Origin: Paragorgia papillata
Taxonomy: Eukaryota > Cnidaria > Anthozoa > Scleralcyonacea > Coralliidae
Reading direction: 5' to 3'
DNA: 64,000 nt
Assembly: GCA_035771165.1 (NCBI GenBank)
Contig: JAWNZC010000234.1
Location: forward strand, 4,282,501-4,346,500
Under the pieces are notes generated by a model, which was given only the letters and a program-made list of their open reading frames with translations, ran no database searches and had not been told where the DNA came from. The position numbers and the translations under genes were made by a program. This document shows positions 46,070 through 56,890 of this stretch, one piece after another (position 1 is the first letter of the stretch; each line of letters starts with the position of its first letter).

Positions 46070-46297
46070 ATAGGGCCGGACGAGAAGGAGTTTTAACCGA
46101 CTTAAAACTTCCAAAAGTGGGGCTATGTTGTTCAATTATCTGCCCAACCTCCTTAAAAATATTGAAAATACTTCTTTTCTTAACTTTAAAAAAACATTAA
46201 AAAATTTCTATTTGGAACAAAATTATAATGTAGCCCATTTAGAGGATTTTGCATGTATAACCTGTAGATACAAATTAACATGCACTTGTACTCAATA
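46070..46297 (+). pseudogene. LINE C-terminal tail relic
   Basis: A frame gives RRSFNRLKTSKSGAM, LFNYLPNLLKNIENTSFL, FKKTLKNFYLEQNY and a final CITCRYKLTCTCTQ-stop. This is the usual (W)N-LP...FK-LK ending of this LINE class. It supports one element with 44533-45021. Confidence 0.6.
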
Positions 46298-46734
46298 ATT
46301 ATACAAGAGCGTGTTAATTTTATCATTAATCAATTTCACAATTAATGAAGGCCATCTGGCAGAATACTTATGTAAAGAAGTGTTTTCATACCTTCTTTAA
46401 ATAAAGTTCATTCAGTATATGCGCTATGAAAGAAAACAACTACGCAATGCAAGGCTGAGCTATGGCTATACACCGCAAAACCGTTAATTAAATGCTACAA
46501 CAATTTACCTTCCCACACTCGACCCCATACGTGAAGCAGACTGAAAAAGCCGTTTGAACACCATCCTTGCAAATGTGTTCATGACACGGATCAAGCACAG
46601 ACCACGGCATTGGCTAAAGTTTAGAAAGAAAAACAAAGTAAATGACCATCACATCACATCACCGTCACCGTTCATGAAAGTAAAATTAAACAAAAGAAGC
46701 CATGTTTAACTGATTTCATGTATTGACAGCAAAC
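46298..46734. other. No supported gene
   Basis: Unique sequence, no ORF with family features. CATCACATCACCGTCACCG near 46650 is a small repeat. Confidence 0.4.
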
Positions 46735-46737
46735 TTA

Positions 46738-47484
46738 AGCCTAGTTCTCACTTGTCGTAAGAATCGTAAGAATCGGGGACAGTCTATCCCCGATCGTCGG
46801 CGATTCTTACGACAGCCAGGTTCACACTTGTCGTGACTTGTATAGTAATTCGTGCCAAAGTTTAAACTTTAAAGATGGCGGCCTTAAACAAACGGATGAT
46901 TTTACACGGACAACGACACTCCCTGAACCCGAAGGCAGTTTGCATTTTTTAAATAACGAGAAAAGGCAGTGCGAATACTCTCATATCTTAGCTTGCAAGT
47001 ATAAAGAACTTCTGTTTCATGACTGCCTTCGGTGGTATGCAAAGCAGCGATCTTCTACCATGAATTCAATTATAAGTTTTTATCCTTGAATTGGGCGCTA
47101 CTCCTATTATATTATACAGACAAGGGAATTATTTTACAATTTCCATAAACGCGGTGTCTTCACCGTTTCTGAACTTTCCTGCTAGAGATTTCAGGTAGAT
47201 TTCGCTGGACGCCATCTTGTATTATCGAGAATCATCCCGGATTGTCCCAGACGAGTGGTTTCAGTGTTCACACATGTCGTAACTAGTCGTAAGAATCCCA
47301 GATCGTCGGCGACCCTCTGGGATTCATTTTCCAAATAGAAATGATTCCGATTCTCGCGATGCTTCCGATCAGATCGGCGACTGTCTGGGACGTTACTTCA
47401 ACCAAGTTCACACCTGTCGTAACCATCCCAAACGATCGGGGACTGGAAAAATCCACGATTCTTACGACAAGTGAGAACCAGGCT
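46738..47484. mobile_element. 747-bp Harbinger-like element, TTA TSD
   Basis: Ends AGCCTAGTTCTCACTTGTCG and CGACAAGTGAGAACCAGGCT, flanked by TTA at 46735-46737 and 47485-47487. GATCGTCGGCGATTCTTACG-type words are repeated inside both ends. An 83-codon frame at 46838-47089 is not recognised as transposase. Confidence 0.82.
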
Positions 47485-47487
47485 TTA

Positions 47488-47954
47488 GGCCTTGTTTACA
47501 TGAAGTGTTCTCATACATCATTAGATATTCATAGCATTTCGGCCAATCCGGTTGCTTGATTTTATACGTCTTTTTAGATTTGGTTGCCAAATCCCATGTG
47601 CCGTTATTAGCTTGGCTGCGCCTCGCTATTGTTAACGGCACATAGGATTTAGAAACCACGTCTAAAACACTAACTCGGATTTGAAATATTACTTCAAATC
47701 AAATCTCGAATGTTGTTTCTCTTTGTTGTGTTTATATGAAGAAGATTGAAAGTTTTTTATATGATCGAAACGAATGGCTGAAATCAATCCACGCAGTGGA
47801 GTGGATTGACTTGACTTGACTTGACTTGACTTGACTTGATCACTTGACTTGACTTGACTTGACTTGACTTGAGATTCAAGCTAGGTTCGACTTGAATATC
47901 TCCAATTCAATCTGATGGACTGTCAATCCGCTTAGACTATGATGTAAACAAGGC
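47488..47954. mobile_element. 467-bp Harbinger-like MITE sharing a TTA with its neighbour
   Basis: Ends GGCCTTGTTTACATGA and ATGTAAACAAGGCT, flanked by TTA at 47485-47487 (also the right TSD of the previous element) and 47955-47957. Carries a (TTGAC)n microsatellite at 47808-47872 and an inner inverted CTATGTGCCGTTAA-like pair around 47600-47645. Confidence 0.8.
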
Positions 47955-47957
47955 TTT

Positions 47958-48300
47958 AGGTGCTCCTCCGAGTGACGACCGCGACCTTCGGTTTACTGGT
48001 CCATCTGTACTGACTGATCGAGCTACATGCATGGTCAAGTTGGGAGCTCGAGAAAGGCCGTGGAATGATGGTGCTTATATTTGGAAACTGAAATCTAGTT
48101 TCTTCAATATCGAGAGACTTAACTCTTCATCTTATATTGTTGAAATATTATTGTGGGACAGCGAACTTAGATGAGATTCAAACCCGGATTCAAATGTACC
48201 CGCGACGTTCGGTTTACTAGTCTGACTATCTATACTGACTGATCGAGCTACATAGTCAAGTTCGGGAAGCAGGTCGTGAAATGATGGTATACTTATATTT
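47958..48300. repeat. Diverged tandem duplication
   Basis: CGGTTTACTGGTCCATCTGT ... GACTGATCGAGCTACATG at 47988-48030 recurs as TCGGTTTACTAGTCTGAC ... GACTGATCGAGCTACATAG at 48208-48255. No coding. Confidence 0.55.
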
Positions 48301-48716
48301 AAAGGGAAATAGCACGAAAAATTAAGTTTGTCTAATTTGAAAGAACTCATGAAATTGTAATAGAAAATCCTTTACAACTTTTTCGTATCTCTCTTCGTTT
48401 TCAAGATATTTCAATTTGTTTGATATGTAAATGAGATGACGTCTCTGACGTCAGGTGTGGGGTAAAATATTTTCACATGTAGCAAAATCAGTTATATCTC
48501 TAAGTTTGTTCAGCGAAATCATTTGAAACTGTGCACATAAAAACTCCTTGCGACGCTGAACATTTCATGTTAGATATGTAAGTGATTTCGCTCTGTATGA
48601 AAATATTTTACCCCACTCCTGACGTCAGAGACCATCTCATTTACATATCAAACAAATTGAAATATCTTGAAAACGCAGAAAGATACGAAAAAGTTGTAAA
48701 GGATCTTCTATTACTA
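48301..48716. repeat. piggyBac-like MITE relative, long inverted arms
   Basis: Left end AAGGGAAATAGCACGAAAAA matches the family at 15393. Arms of ~118 bp (ATGTAAATGAGATGACGTCT, GGGGTAAAATATTTTCA) are mirrored at 48597-48714. The right terminus is lost in an (ATT)n tract. Confidence 0.7.
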
Positions 48717-49434
48717 TTATTATTATTGTATTATTATTATTGTATTTTACCTCTGAAACTTCATATAAAAAACGATCAATTATATAGAAGTCTTACCACA
48801 CATTCCAGTGCAGGTCCTGAGTATAAAGTCGGAATGCCAGATCTCGGGTTTTGATTTTCAACGTTTAAGAGTTTGCTCCAAAACGGCTTGCCTGGTTGGA
48901 AACACGAAAAGAACAATTATTGTGCGGTATAATAATTTTTTCTTCAATTGTACGGCTATGCCATTAAATATCAATAGAAATATCCGATTTAAATATCAAA
49001 AGGTTTTTATTATGGAGATATTTGAATCATAATATCATGAGTTTGTGACGTCAATGCCTTTAACTCATATAGATATGGGAGGTGTAGATCGCGGACCCAC
49101 AACAGGGTCACTGTATAGATAGTGTCACCACTTTTCAGCTTCAAATTGGCGGCCCAAGCGGGAAAATCGAAGATGGGGACTGAAGTGACCAAATTGACGA
49201 AAACAAAGAGAGTGATTCTTCTGGAAAACTACTGCATGCTTCAAATTAACAGAAAAAGCGAATATATTCATGAAGACAGTGTTTTTGATAGTTTTGGTTG
49301 ACAATTACAGCCATTCACTAGAGTTCAAGACCGGCTGTAGGGCATTTGTCTTCTTCACTTTCGCGGCTACGGCAACGATAAACAAAAGTATCCTAACAAA
49401 GGTATTTCCAATTCTAAAAAACTTTTAAGTCATC
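48717..49434. other. No supported gene
   Basis: (ATT)n at 48710-48750, then unique sequence with short ORFs (48808-49032; minus 49010-49192), none recognised. Confidence 0.4.
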
Positions 49435-49437
49435 TTA

Positions 49438-49860
49438 GGGCCTGTTCACATGAGGGGAGTTATCTCGGGGGGTAGGGTTATCCCTATCCTCCGAGATAAC
49501 TCGGTGTTAGTTCATTTCCATGTTAAAAAAGTAAACCGTTCACATGAGACCGAGATAACTCGGGGGATAGGGATAACTCGGTCGGAGCGATAGGGTAACC
49601 CTAGCCCCCGAGTTATCCCTACCTCCATGTGAACGCTTTCACCTGAGTTATCTCGGCGGATAGGGTCAACTTAGGCATGCGTATTTATGCTGTTGCTCGG
49701 GATAACTCCGGGTGAAGCGTTCACATGAAGCTAGGGTTATCTCGGGGGCCAGGGACAACTCGGTGGTTGTGTTTTATCATGTGAAATAGGGCCAACTTTG
49801 ACCCTAGTCCCCGAGTTATCCCTACCTCCCAAGATAACCCGGTCTCGTGTGAACAGGCCC
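49438..49860. mobile_element. Harbinger-like MITE with repeated palindromic units
   Basis: Ends GGGCCTGTTCACATGAGG and CGTGTGAACAGGCCC, flanked by TTA (49435-49437, 49861-49863). The interior is a series of CCGAGATAACTCGG palindromes and TAGGGTTATCCCTA words, several separated by TTCACATG. Confidence 0.85.
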
Positions 49861-49926
49861 TTAGAAGAATTAAAGCCAAAAAACAAGTAAAATAAAAGCA
49901 AGAAGCTCGATCACTAAAAATAAATA

Positions 49927-50055
49927 TATGTTATTTACCGGTTGGGTGGTCCGTATAGAAAAATATTTGCCCGAGGCCGCAGGTCGAGGGACATTTTTGA
50001 GACAGAGGACGAATATTTTTCTTTACGGACCGACCAAAACGGTAAATAATGTATT
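49927..50055. repeat. Hairpin element
   Basis: TTATTTACCGGTTGGGTGG and CCGACCAAAACGGTAAATAA arms with GTCCGTATAGAAAAATATT inside. 50056-50514 has no supported gene; a minus ORF at 50148-50414 is unrecognised. Confidence 0.65.
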
Positions 50056-50514
50056 TATTTTTTTGTTACATAATTAGATAAATTAACATAATTGAATTAA
50101 GTTGAGTAATCGAGATGACATTCACATGATACTCAAAAGTCCAAAGTTTATCGTTCGACAGTCGTAAACATGAACTGCCGACATGTAATCTGACAAGGAA
50201 GCTTGGTTTCTTTTAAAATTCGCTGTTTACACATGAAGTTGTCAAAACCATTTGGATAATCAAAATCACATGCATCCCCGTAGTCTCTGTTGAATATATT
50301 TTTGCTGTGGCAAGCAAAATAGTTATGAAAATCGATCAATTTTAATGACACAATGGATAAAAATAACTTTTTGGACCGCGGTCCAAGATATCGTGAAATA
50401 CGCTCACGTAGCATATCAAATTACAGGAAAGCCTTGGATTTAACCGATTCAAAATTTGGACATTATAGAATTGAAAGTAAGAGTTTTTGCCCGGTTGAGC
50501 CGCCATCTTGAATC

Positions 50515-51280
50515 CCTCATAGTCAGACTCGTCCCCAGTCGTTATATCGTACGCTGCTAGGCTAAACTCGCAAGGGGATCTGGAAAGGGGAGAGTAAAAA
50601 TAACGATAGGCAGATTACACATTCAAAATGGCAATGCAAAAATTCTAGATGCTGAAGAAAGACCATTTCATCGAACATTATTGTGCATTTTTGGCAAACA
50701 AACTCTCTTGTCCTCAAGAACATGTAAGTGGAACCTGACAGGAACATTTCACTTGACTCTGAAGATGACCGCCGCTGAGGCCGGTTAAACAACGCTCACT
50801 ATTAAAATATCAACTACCCTGACCTAGACGAACAATTTTCACAAATAACATGTACTAATCCTTGGTTTAAACCATTTATCCTGTCATTCTGAAGAGGGCC
50901 TATTATTCAAACTAAGCTCATGTTGCAGCGAGCATTCAAATCTTCATCGTACTCTGCCATTATTATAAGTTGATTTCAGCTGACAAATAAGATCTAGAGA
51001 TGGTCGAAATATGACTACGGAAAAAGAAAATCCGGTTGCGAAGCAAACAATGACAGGTTGCAACATATGTATGTAAGTTTCTAGTAATCTGCAGTAATTT
51101 CTAGTAATCTGCCAGTCGCTTCCCATTTTTTTCTCGCCCTTACCGTGAAACCCCGCGCGCCCACGCTTTTATCCTAGTGAGTCCCTTGTGATCCCATGTT
51201 TGATCCTTAGCTTATTAGTTAAAACATAATTGTATCCTAAAGAAGCGACTGGGGACGAGTCTGCCCCATAGTGGCACTTC
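50515..51280. repeat. Possible TIR element, CGACTGGGGACGAGTCTG ends
   Basis: AGACTCGTCCCCAGTCG at 50525 faces CGACTGGGGACGAGTCT at 51246, both with an ATAG(T) word outside. The interior includes short unrecognised ORFs. No clear TSD. Confidence 0.5.
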
Positions 51281-51308
51281 AACAGAACCGAGTCCACAAT
51301 CTATACCT

Positions 51309-51361
<53 letters not shown>

Positions 51362-51600
51362 GTTTTAACTTCAACCGCCCTGTCAACAAAAAGTTCAACC
51401 CAATATAATTTAATCATTAGAACTATTTAACAAAAATAGAATAAAATACGTTGCGGGGTTTTTATTTTATTAATTATTCCCGAGCCAGGGCGGAGGGCCG
51501 AAGGCCCGGAGCACAGTGAGGGTGCTGATCTCGACGTGGGTGCAGTCCACTTTACACGCGAGATGAAAAGCTGAAAGCAATTCTGAAACCTGTTTGTATA
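51281..51600. repeat. (TA)n microsatellite and unique DNA
   Basis: (TA)n at 51310-51361; the rest has no gene. Confidence 0.7.
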
Positions 51601-51609
51601 TATATATAT

Positions 51610-51758
51610 AAAGCATTTAATTTAAAACATTGGATAAGTAAAAACTACTCTTAACACGTTTTTAGTCTGATGATCGCTTCGAGCGTGAAACTTGAGTCAC
51701 CGCCTTTTTTAACATGTACATAGTTTTTACTTATCCAATGTTTTAAATTAAATGCTTT
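51610..51758. repeat. Perfect 38-bp inverted repeat enclosing a hammerhead
   Basis: AAAGCATTTAATTTAAAACA... (51610-51647) is exactly mirrored at 51721-51758. The loop holds the ribozyme at 51655-51705. The right flank resembles a PLE end (GTATTGAGCACTCTACAAG at 51776). Confidence 0.8.
51655..51705 (+). ncRNA. Hammerhead ribozyme motif
   Basis: CTGATGA (51667-51673), stem II CGC-TTCGA-GCG, GAAA (51687-51690), short stem III CT/AG, cleavage triplet GTC ending at 51698. Stem I is weak (GT/AC). Confidence 0.65.
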
Positions 51759-51849
51759 ATCATCGCTCTACTTTGTATTGAGCACTCTACAAGCTACTGG
51801 TGGCAAACACTTTGTTTTAAATTGTATATATATATATATATTTTATCAA

Positions 51850-52404
51850 ATCCACAACTTGCGCAGTTCGAATAGCAGGGTACTGCTAACTATAACATGT
51901 TAAATTATTCAAATTATTTAAATTTACGTCAGCAAATTATAATTTATAAGTTCGGTTGGATTTACGAAATAGTTTTTAAACGATCATATATGACGAAATT
52001 AAAGAAATCTTTGCCAGAAAAAATGGTTTCAGTTAAAATGTGCATTAGTATTACTATGGAAAAAGACCAAAGAAAGAAGGCTAACAGAGATGTGGCAGCG
52101 AGAAAAAGACACCAATAAATACGACTTAAAAACACTGAAAAAAGCCTAAAAATTAGTACGTTAGACCGAAAACGATGCCGACCGAAATGTAACTAAAAGA
52201 AAAAGGATGTGTCCTGAAACTGTTCAAAGCCGGTAAATAATTTTGCTCTGGTGTATTCTACATAACTCGAGAGGGAACGATGAAGAAATTTTGAAACAAA
52301 CGGCTTTTTAGATCATGAAGAGAACTGAATGATGGCTTGTCATATTGAGTGAGTGGGGTTAAAAAATGTATATAAAGCGGGCGATCGAGGGGTTGTTACA
52401 TTCA
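51850..52404. other. No supported gene
   Basis: A short lysine-rich ORF at 51897-52118 has no recognisable family; the rest is AT-rich. Confidence 0.4.
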
Positions 52405-52412
52405 TGTATTTC

Positions 52413-54505
52413 TAGCCTGCGGTGCAGGCGTTTCGGTAGTGGGAGGGACGAGGCGAGGTGAGGAAACGCCTGCCGCCACGCTATTCAGAAAAAAAAAATG
52501 CGTTCGTCCACGAACGCAGCGATCTCATTGGCTAATGTTAACAAATTATCTTCCGGCAAGCTGTTGTTGAAGCCTGTTGTTAGTGTTGTATGCCAACTCA
52601 GAAGACAATGAACGCTCTTCTATAAAGTCTTATTCTTAATTATATTTTAGTCGCGCTTGGTAGTTTGTTTTAAAACAAAAACAGAAATACTCCATTCGCA
52701 AGGTATATATGTTTCCTCGCATATCACTATTGTTGCATTTAATTCAGACAAACTTCGTTTACTTCAAGACGTTGTCAGGACACTCAGCGGCAGTGGCCTG
52801 TGGGCTCATATTTAGATGGAAATTAATTTGAAAATTCTGATGGCTAAATATCGATAATTTCGGCTGTAAACAGAAGTCTATAACAATAAATTAAAGTAGA
52901 GTTATTCGCCAAAACGTCTTATTGACCCATTTCTTACATAAATATCAAATTACAAAAGGTTTAATCGTCTAGACAGGCCTGTACACTCATACTCACAAAA
53001 ATTGCCGCATAAATTTCGGTTATTATTTCTGAATCCACAGTCACATTTAATAATAATAACAGCGGTTAAGACCCTGGCAACCTAGCAACAGCTCCATAAG
53101 AAATGGCGGACAAGAACCCAAAATTATCGAGGAATGCATTGCTTCTTCACGCCGGGTTCAGTATTTATCTCGGCGCTTGATGGATTAAATTACAACGACT
53201 CGGCTGCAATAAATCGTACATTTTAAGGTGTTTGGGAACCTATTAAACAACGAAAAAGTGGAACGAACAACTCCGCAAAACAAAGTAACGTTCATCCCGA
53301 GCAAATTCAGACGTTCGCATCGTGGACAAACAACACAGAAGCAGACAAAATTGGAGCTCCAAAATAAGTGCTATAGCAGATTAATAGACTTTAAACAGCG
53401 AATAAGAGGTATGCTTACGAGGTGCTCGGGAACCTATTTAGGACGCTCCAAACTTAATAGAAATTGTAGCGCTCAACGATTGTTCAATTTGGTGAAGTTT
53501 TGGACGTTCGCATGTCGGAATTTACAATAGTAAATAACCGAAAATGATTGTTCTTTATATTTCCTTAAGAAATCTATTTGAAGGGATTAATTAAAAAGGG
53601 ATTCAGTGCGCATGCTTTGCCGCCATGTTGTCCTCGATTTCTGGCCATGTTAGCCAGGATCAAACCGTGCATCGTCAAACTATATTTATGGGTCAAACAC
53701 ACACTACATCAAATTGAATACATATCTTAGTGCTTTTACATTAATTAACTTTAGTAGCCTGGTGTTGTTTTTTTAGTAGCCTCGCTTGTTTTATGTATAT
53801 AAACGCCGTACTTGTTGTGGTTTGCCGTCACCAAAGTCTAGCCGTTAGCCGGCAGCGCACGCGGTTTACAGACATGAATTTGGAATCATGAACGATTTTA
53901 TACATTTCTATATATAATAGTTTTGATTGGTAATGTGTTGTGACTCAAGCAAAATTACGTAAATTGTTCGCTTAGTTGCTTTCCGTGATATTAAATTCCG
54001 TCATAGATTCCGTGTGATTATTATTTCCCTCGGCAGCGCTCATTCTGTTCTACGAGTTTTGGTGTCGCAAACCCGTTCTAATTAGGTCTAAACTTTACAG
54101 ACTAAACTCTAGATCACACAGATGTCAACAAACATTGACCACATTCTCTGTTGTTAATTCTGTGAATAGTTTCTCTATCTATATTCTATAGTGATTTTCA
54201 TTGAGTGATTTTATGACATTCGCAATAAATCAGTTGACAGGAAGTAAACAATTTTCATATATTTCTCGTAACTGATTGGCTCATGTCATAATTGCGAAAA
54301 GGGGGTGAAATTTTTTTCTGAATAGCATGGCAGCTAAAATATCGGGGCCCGCAATTTTAGCGGAGGCGGGAACAAATAAAGGCCTGACATTCAGGTTAGG
54401 CCCGCAAAGAACGCCTGCGAAGGAGGCTACTAGGCGGCAGGCGTTTCCTAATTTCCTCAGCTCGCCTCGCCCCTCCCACTACCGAAACGCCTGCACTGCA
54501 GGCTA
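52413..54505. mobile_element. 2.1-kb TIR element with 8-bp TSD, non-autonomous
   Basis: Ends TAGCCTGCGGTGCAGGCGTT and AACGCCTGCACTGCAGGCTA, with ~75-bp imperfect arms rich in GAGGCGAGG/CCTCGCCTC. TGTATTTC flanks at 52405-52412 and 54506-54513. 8-bp duplications fit hAT. The 100-codon frame at 53228-53530 does not look like transposase. TAGCCTGCAAAGCAGGC at 59268 may be a related end. Confidence 0.78.
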
Positions 54506-54516
54506 TGTATTTCTAG

Positions 54517-54524
<8 letters not shown>

Positions 54525-54557
<33 letters not shown>

Positions 54558-54750
54558 TATTTGGATATATCACAGATATATTTATATATACACACAAATG
54601 GATGCTCCAAACACGGTGCTCCAAACCACCGCCAACATGGGTACAATCCCCGAGCGGACTTACCGCCCACTCCGTCGAGATTAGTACCCTCGCGTTGCGA
54701 GGCCCGCTGCGCGACGCGAACCACAACGGACACGAGGGGATAAAGCAAGG
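54525..54750. repeat. (TA)n and GC-rich leader
   Basis: (TA)n at 54525-54555, then a stretch containing GAGCGGACTTACCGCCCACTC. No ORF of note. Confidence 0.5.
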
Positions 54751-54898
54751 GAGCACGCCAGACTGACCTGTGTTTCTTCTTCTTTGTTCGGAGTTCCTTC
54801 ATTTATATTCAGCCATTCAGCCATTTTGAATAATGCGGTATATATCATTAGCGTATCGCAGGCGCGGGTTACGGCGCCAAAGGAAACCCGAGCACGTT
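54751..54898 (-). repeat. Inverted copy of the zinc-finger gene 5' region
   Basis: Reverse complement of 55746-55880 with few changes: GGCGTGCTC, GTTCGGAGTTCCTTCATTTA and GCGCGGGTTACGGCGCC occur in opposite order. It contains an extra CAGCCATT duplication. Confidence 0.82.
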
Positions 54899-55062
54899 AC
54901 GAAAATTAAATAACGGTCGGAAGGAAGATAAATAGAAGGGGAGTGAAACGCCAGAGATTTTGTAAGATGATGCTGGTTGACCGTTGCTAGGAACATTTCC
55001 GTTGCTAGGAACATTTCTAATTATGGTCGATATACATGTATGATGTCACTATCCATCCAAAA

Positions 55063-55270
55063 CGAAATAGTGAAATAAAAGCAGCCTGCTGCGAGGGCAG
55101 TGTTGAAATGCAAGTCGAAATATAGCAAGGTTGGTGTACTGCCAAAACATGAAACGTAATGTCTAACATTTTGACTTTATATTAAAGGGCCTTGGCTCCA
55201 ATCCGAGCTCCAATCGCTCGAAACGTGAGACATCTACGTTCTATGTTTCGGCAGTACATAAACAAACTAA
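55063..55270 (+). mobile_element. PLE tail fragment (copy E/F subfamily)
   Basis: AATAGTGAAATAAAAGCAGC, GGCAGTGTTGAAATGC, then ATCGCTCGAAACGTGAGAC and ATGTTTCGGCAGTAC follow the 3' tail order of copies E/F with ~75-80% similarity by eye. A GAAA hammerhead half is visible but its CTGANGA half is lost. Confidence 0.62.
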
Positions 55271-55745
55271 TACTATCAGTAGATCGAAGGCGGATTTCAG
55301 TTGATATGTGAGTAAATTAAATAATGTTACAATTTTACGACGTGTTTCTTAAGTTCTTTGAATTTCGAACTTTACTTGGACGATGTAATTTAAATACAGC
55401 ATTCGAACAGTATATTCTTTCTTTGACTCTGTCTTTGCAAGTGGTTCGCTGTTGGCTAGCGATTTATGTTTTATTAAATAGTGTTTACTAGACAGGAATT
55501 GAGGAATATCAAAAACGCTGGGACGGTTGGGTCATGGGTTGTAACTGCTGGCAACTTATAAACGTTTGTTAAACTTACCTCGCGTGAACAACCTACTTGA
55601 TTGTTGACAGATCAAGGCTACGAGCATAGCTAGATTTCAAAACCCAAATAACGCATCGCCATTGGTCAATACTCCTTCACGTGACGGTTGTCTCACTCCC
55701 CTCCTTTTCTCTTCCCTCCTTTCTCCGCCTCGTAAACGCTCGGTC

Positions 55746-55880
55746 CTCGGGTTTCCTTCGGCGCCGTAACCCGCGCCTGCGATACGCTAATGATATATAC
55801 CGCATTATTCAAAATGGCTGAATATAAATGAAGGAACTCCGAACAAAGAAGAAACACAGGTCAGTCTGGCGTGCTCCTTT
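55746..55880 (+). promoter_or_regulatory. Probable promoter / 5' leader of zinc-finger gene
   Basis: A GC-rich block GGCGCCGTAACCCGCGCCTG is followed by ATGGCTGAATATAAATGA (a short uORF) and ATGAAGGAACTCCG, a second start running to ACACAGGTCAGT, which could be a donor. Placed 45-180 bp upstream of the zinc-finger ATG. Promoter role is inferred from position only. Confidence 0.45.
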
Positions 55881-55924
55881 GGATAAAGTGGAGAGAATTG
55901 TCTACGACAACTGGAAAAGCTGAC

Positions 55925-56890
55925 ATGACGAAGAAAAATCCTGTTATGAAAGAAAACTCACATAGCTGTCCTGACTGCAACAAGACATTTGGTAGTTCAT
56001 CACATTTAAGACGTCATATGATAACACATGGCGAGGAGAAACCGTTCCAGTGTGATATCTGTGAGAAGACATTTTCTCGTTCAAGTCACTTACTAGTTCA
56101 TAAAAGAACACATACTGGAGAGAAACCATTCAAATGTGATGTCTGTGAGAAGACATTTTCTCAGTCCAGTACCCTATCATATCATAACAGAACTCATACT
56201 GGGGAAAAATCTTCTAAATGTGATATTTGTGACAAGACATTTTCTCATAATAGTGCCTTATCTCGTCATAAAATAACACATACTGGGGAAAAACCTTTTA
56301 AATGTGACATTTGTGACAAGACATTTTCTCAGTCGAGTGCCTTATCACAGCATAAAAGAACACATACTGGGGAAAAACCTTTTAAATGTGATATTTGTGA
56401 CAAGACATTTTCTCATAATAGTGCCTTATCACGTCATAAAAGAACACATACTGGGGAAAAACCTTTTAAATGTGACATTTGTGACAAAACATTTTCTCAG
56501 TCCAGTGCCTTATCACGTCATAAAAGAACACATACTGGGGAAAAACCTTTTAAATGTGATATTTGTGACAAGACGTTTTCTCACTCCAGTGCCTTAATAA
56601 AGCATAAAAGAACACATACTGGGGAAAAACCTTTTAAATGTGATATTTGTGACAAGACATTTACTCAGTCAAGTCACTTACTGCGACACCAAAAAACTCA
56701 TACAAAAGAAAAAGCCTTCAAATGTGGTTTCTGCAATGGAAGATTCAGTGATGAAATATTTGATAGACATTTGTTGACCCATGAACTGGAAGCCACAGCA
56801 CCAACTGGAATGGAGTACATATGTTTTCAATGTGAGGCCAGATTTGACTTGGCCACTGATTTAATAAGTCATGTGAACAAGGGTCATTAA
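55925..56890 (+). CDS. C2H2 zinc-finger protein, 11 fingers
   Basis: ATG 55925 opens 321 codons with no stop until TAA 56888-56890. A track start at 55871 is GTG and not preferred. After MTKKNPVMKENSHSC there are nine canonical C-X2-C-X12-H-X3-H fingers joined by TGEKPFKCD-type linkers, then two divergent ones (CGFCNGRFSDEIFDRHLLTH and CFQCEARFDLATDLISH). Fingers 4-8 are almost identical at DNA level and alternate between HNSALSRHK and QSSALSRHK readers, showing recent expansion. The protein should bind DNA in the nucleus. There is no KRAB, BTB or SET domain. It could be the last exon of a longer gene, since a start with a potential donor lies at about 55830. Confidence 0.88.
   Translation: MTKKNPVMKENSHSCPDCNKTFGSSSHLRRHMITHGEEKPFQCDICEKTFSRSSHLLVHKRTHTGEKPFKCDVCEKTFSQSSTLSYHNRTHTGEKSSKCDICDKTFSHNSALSRHKITHTGEKPFKCDICDKTFSQSSALSQHKRTHTGEKPFKCDICDKTFSHNSALSRHKRTHTGEKPFKCDICDKTFSQSSALSRHKRTHTGEKPFKCDICDKTFSHSSALIKHKRTHTGEKPFKCDICDKTFTQSSHLLRHQKTHTKEKAFKCGFCNGRFSDEIFDRHLLTHELEATAPTGMEYICFQCEARFDLATDLISHVNKGH

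Noticed and set aside
46838..47089. Transposase of the Harbinger-like element
   Set aside because: 83 codons without a DDE or Myb-like motif; more likely a chance frame.
53228..53530. hAT transposase fragment
   Set aside because: No recognisable BED or RNase-H motif.
55871..55924. N-terminal extension MLLWIKWRE of the zinc-finger protein
   Set aside because: The first codon is GTG; ATG at 55925 is the first standard start.
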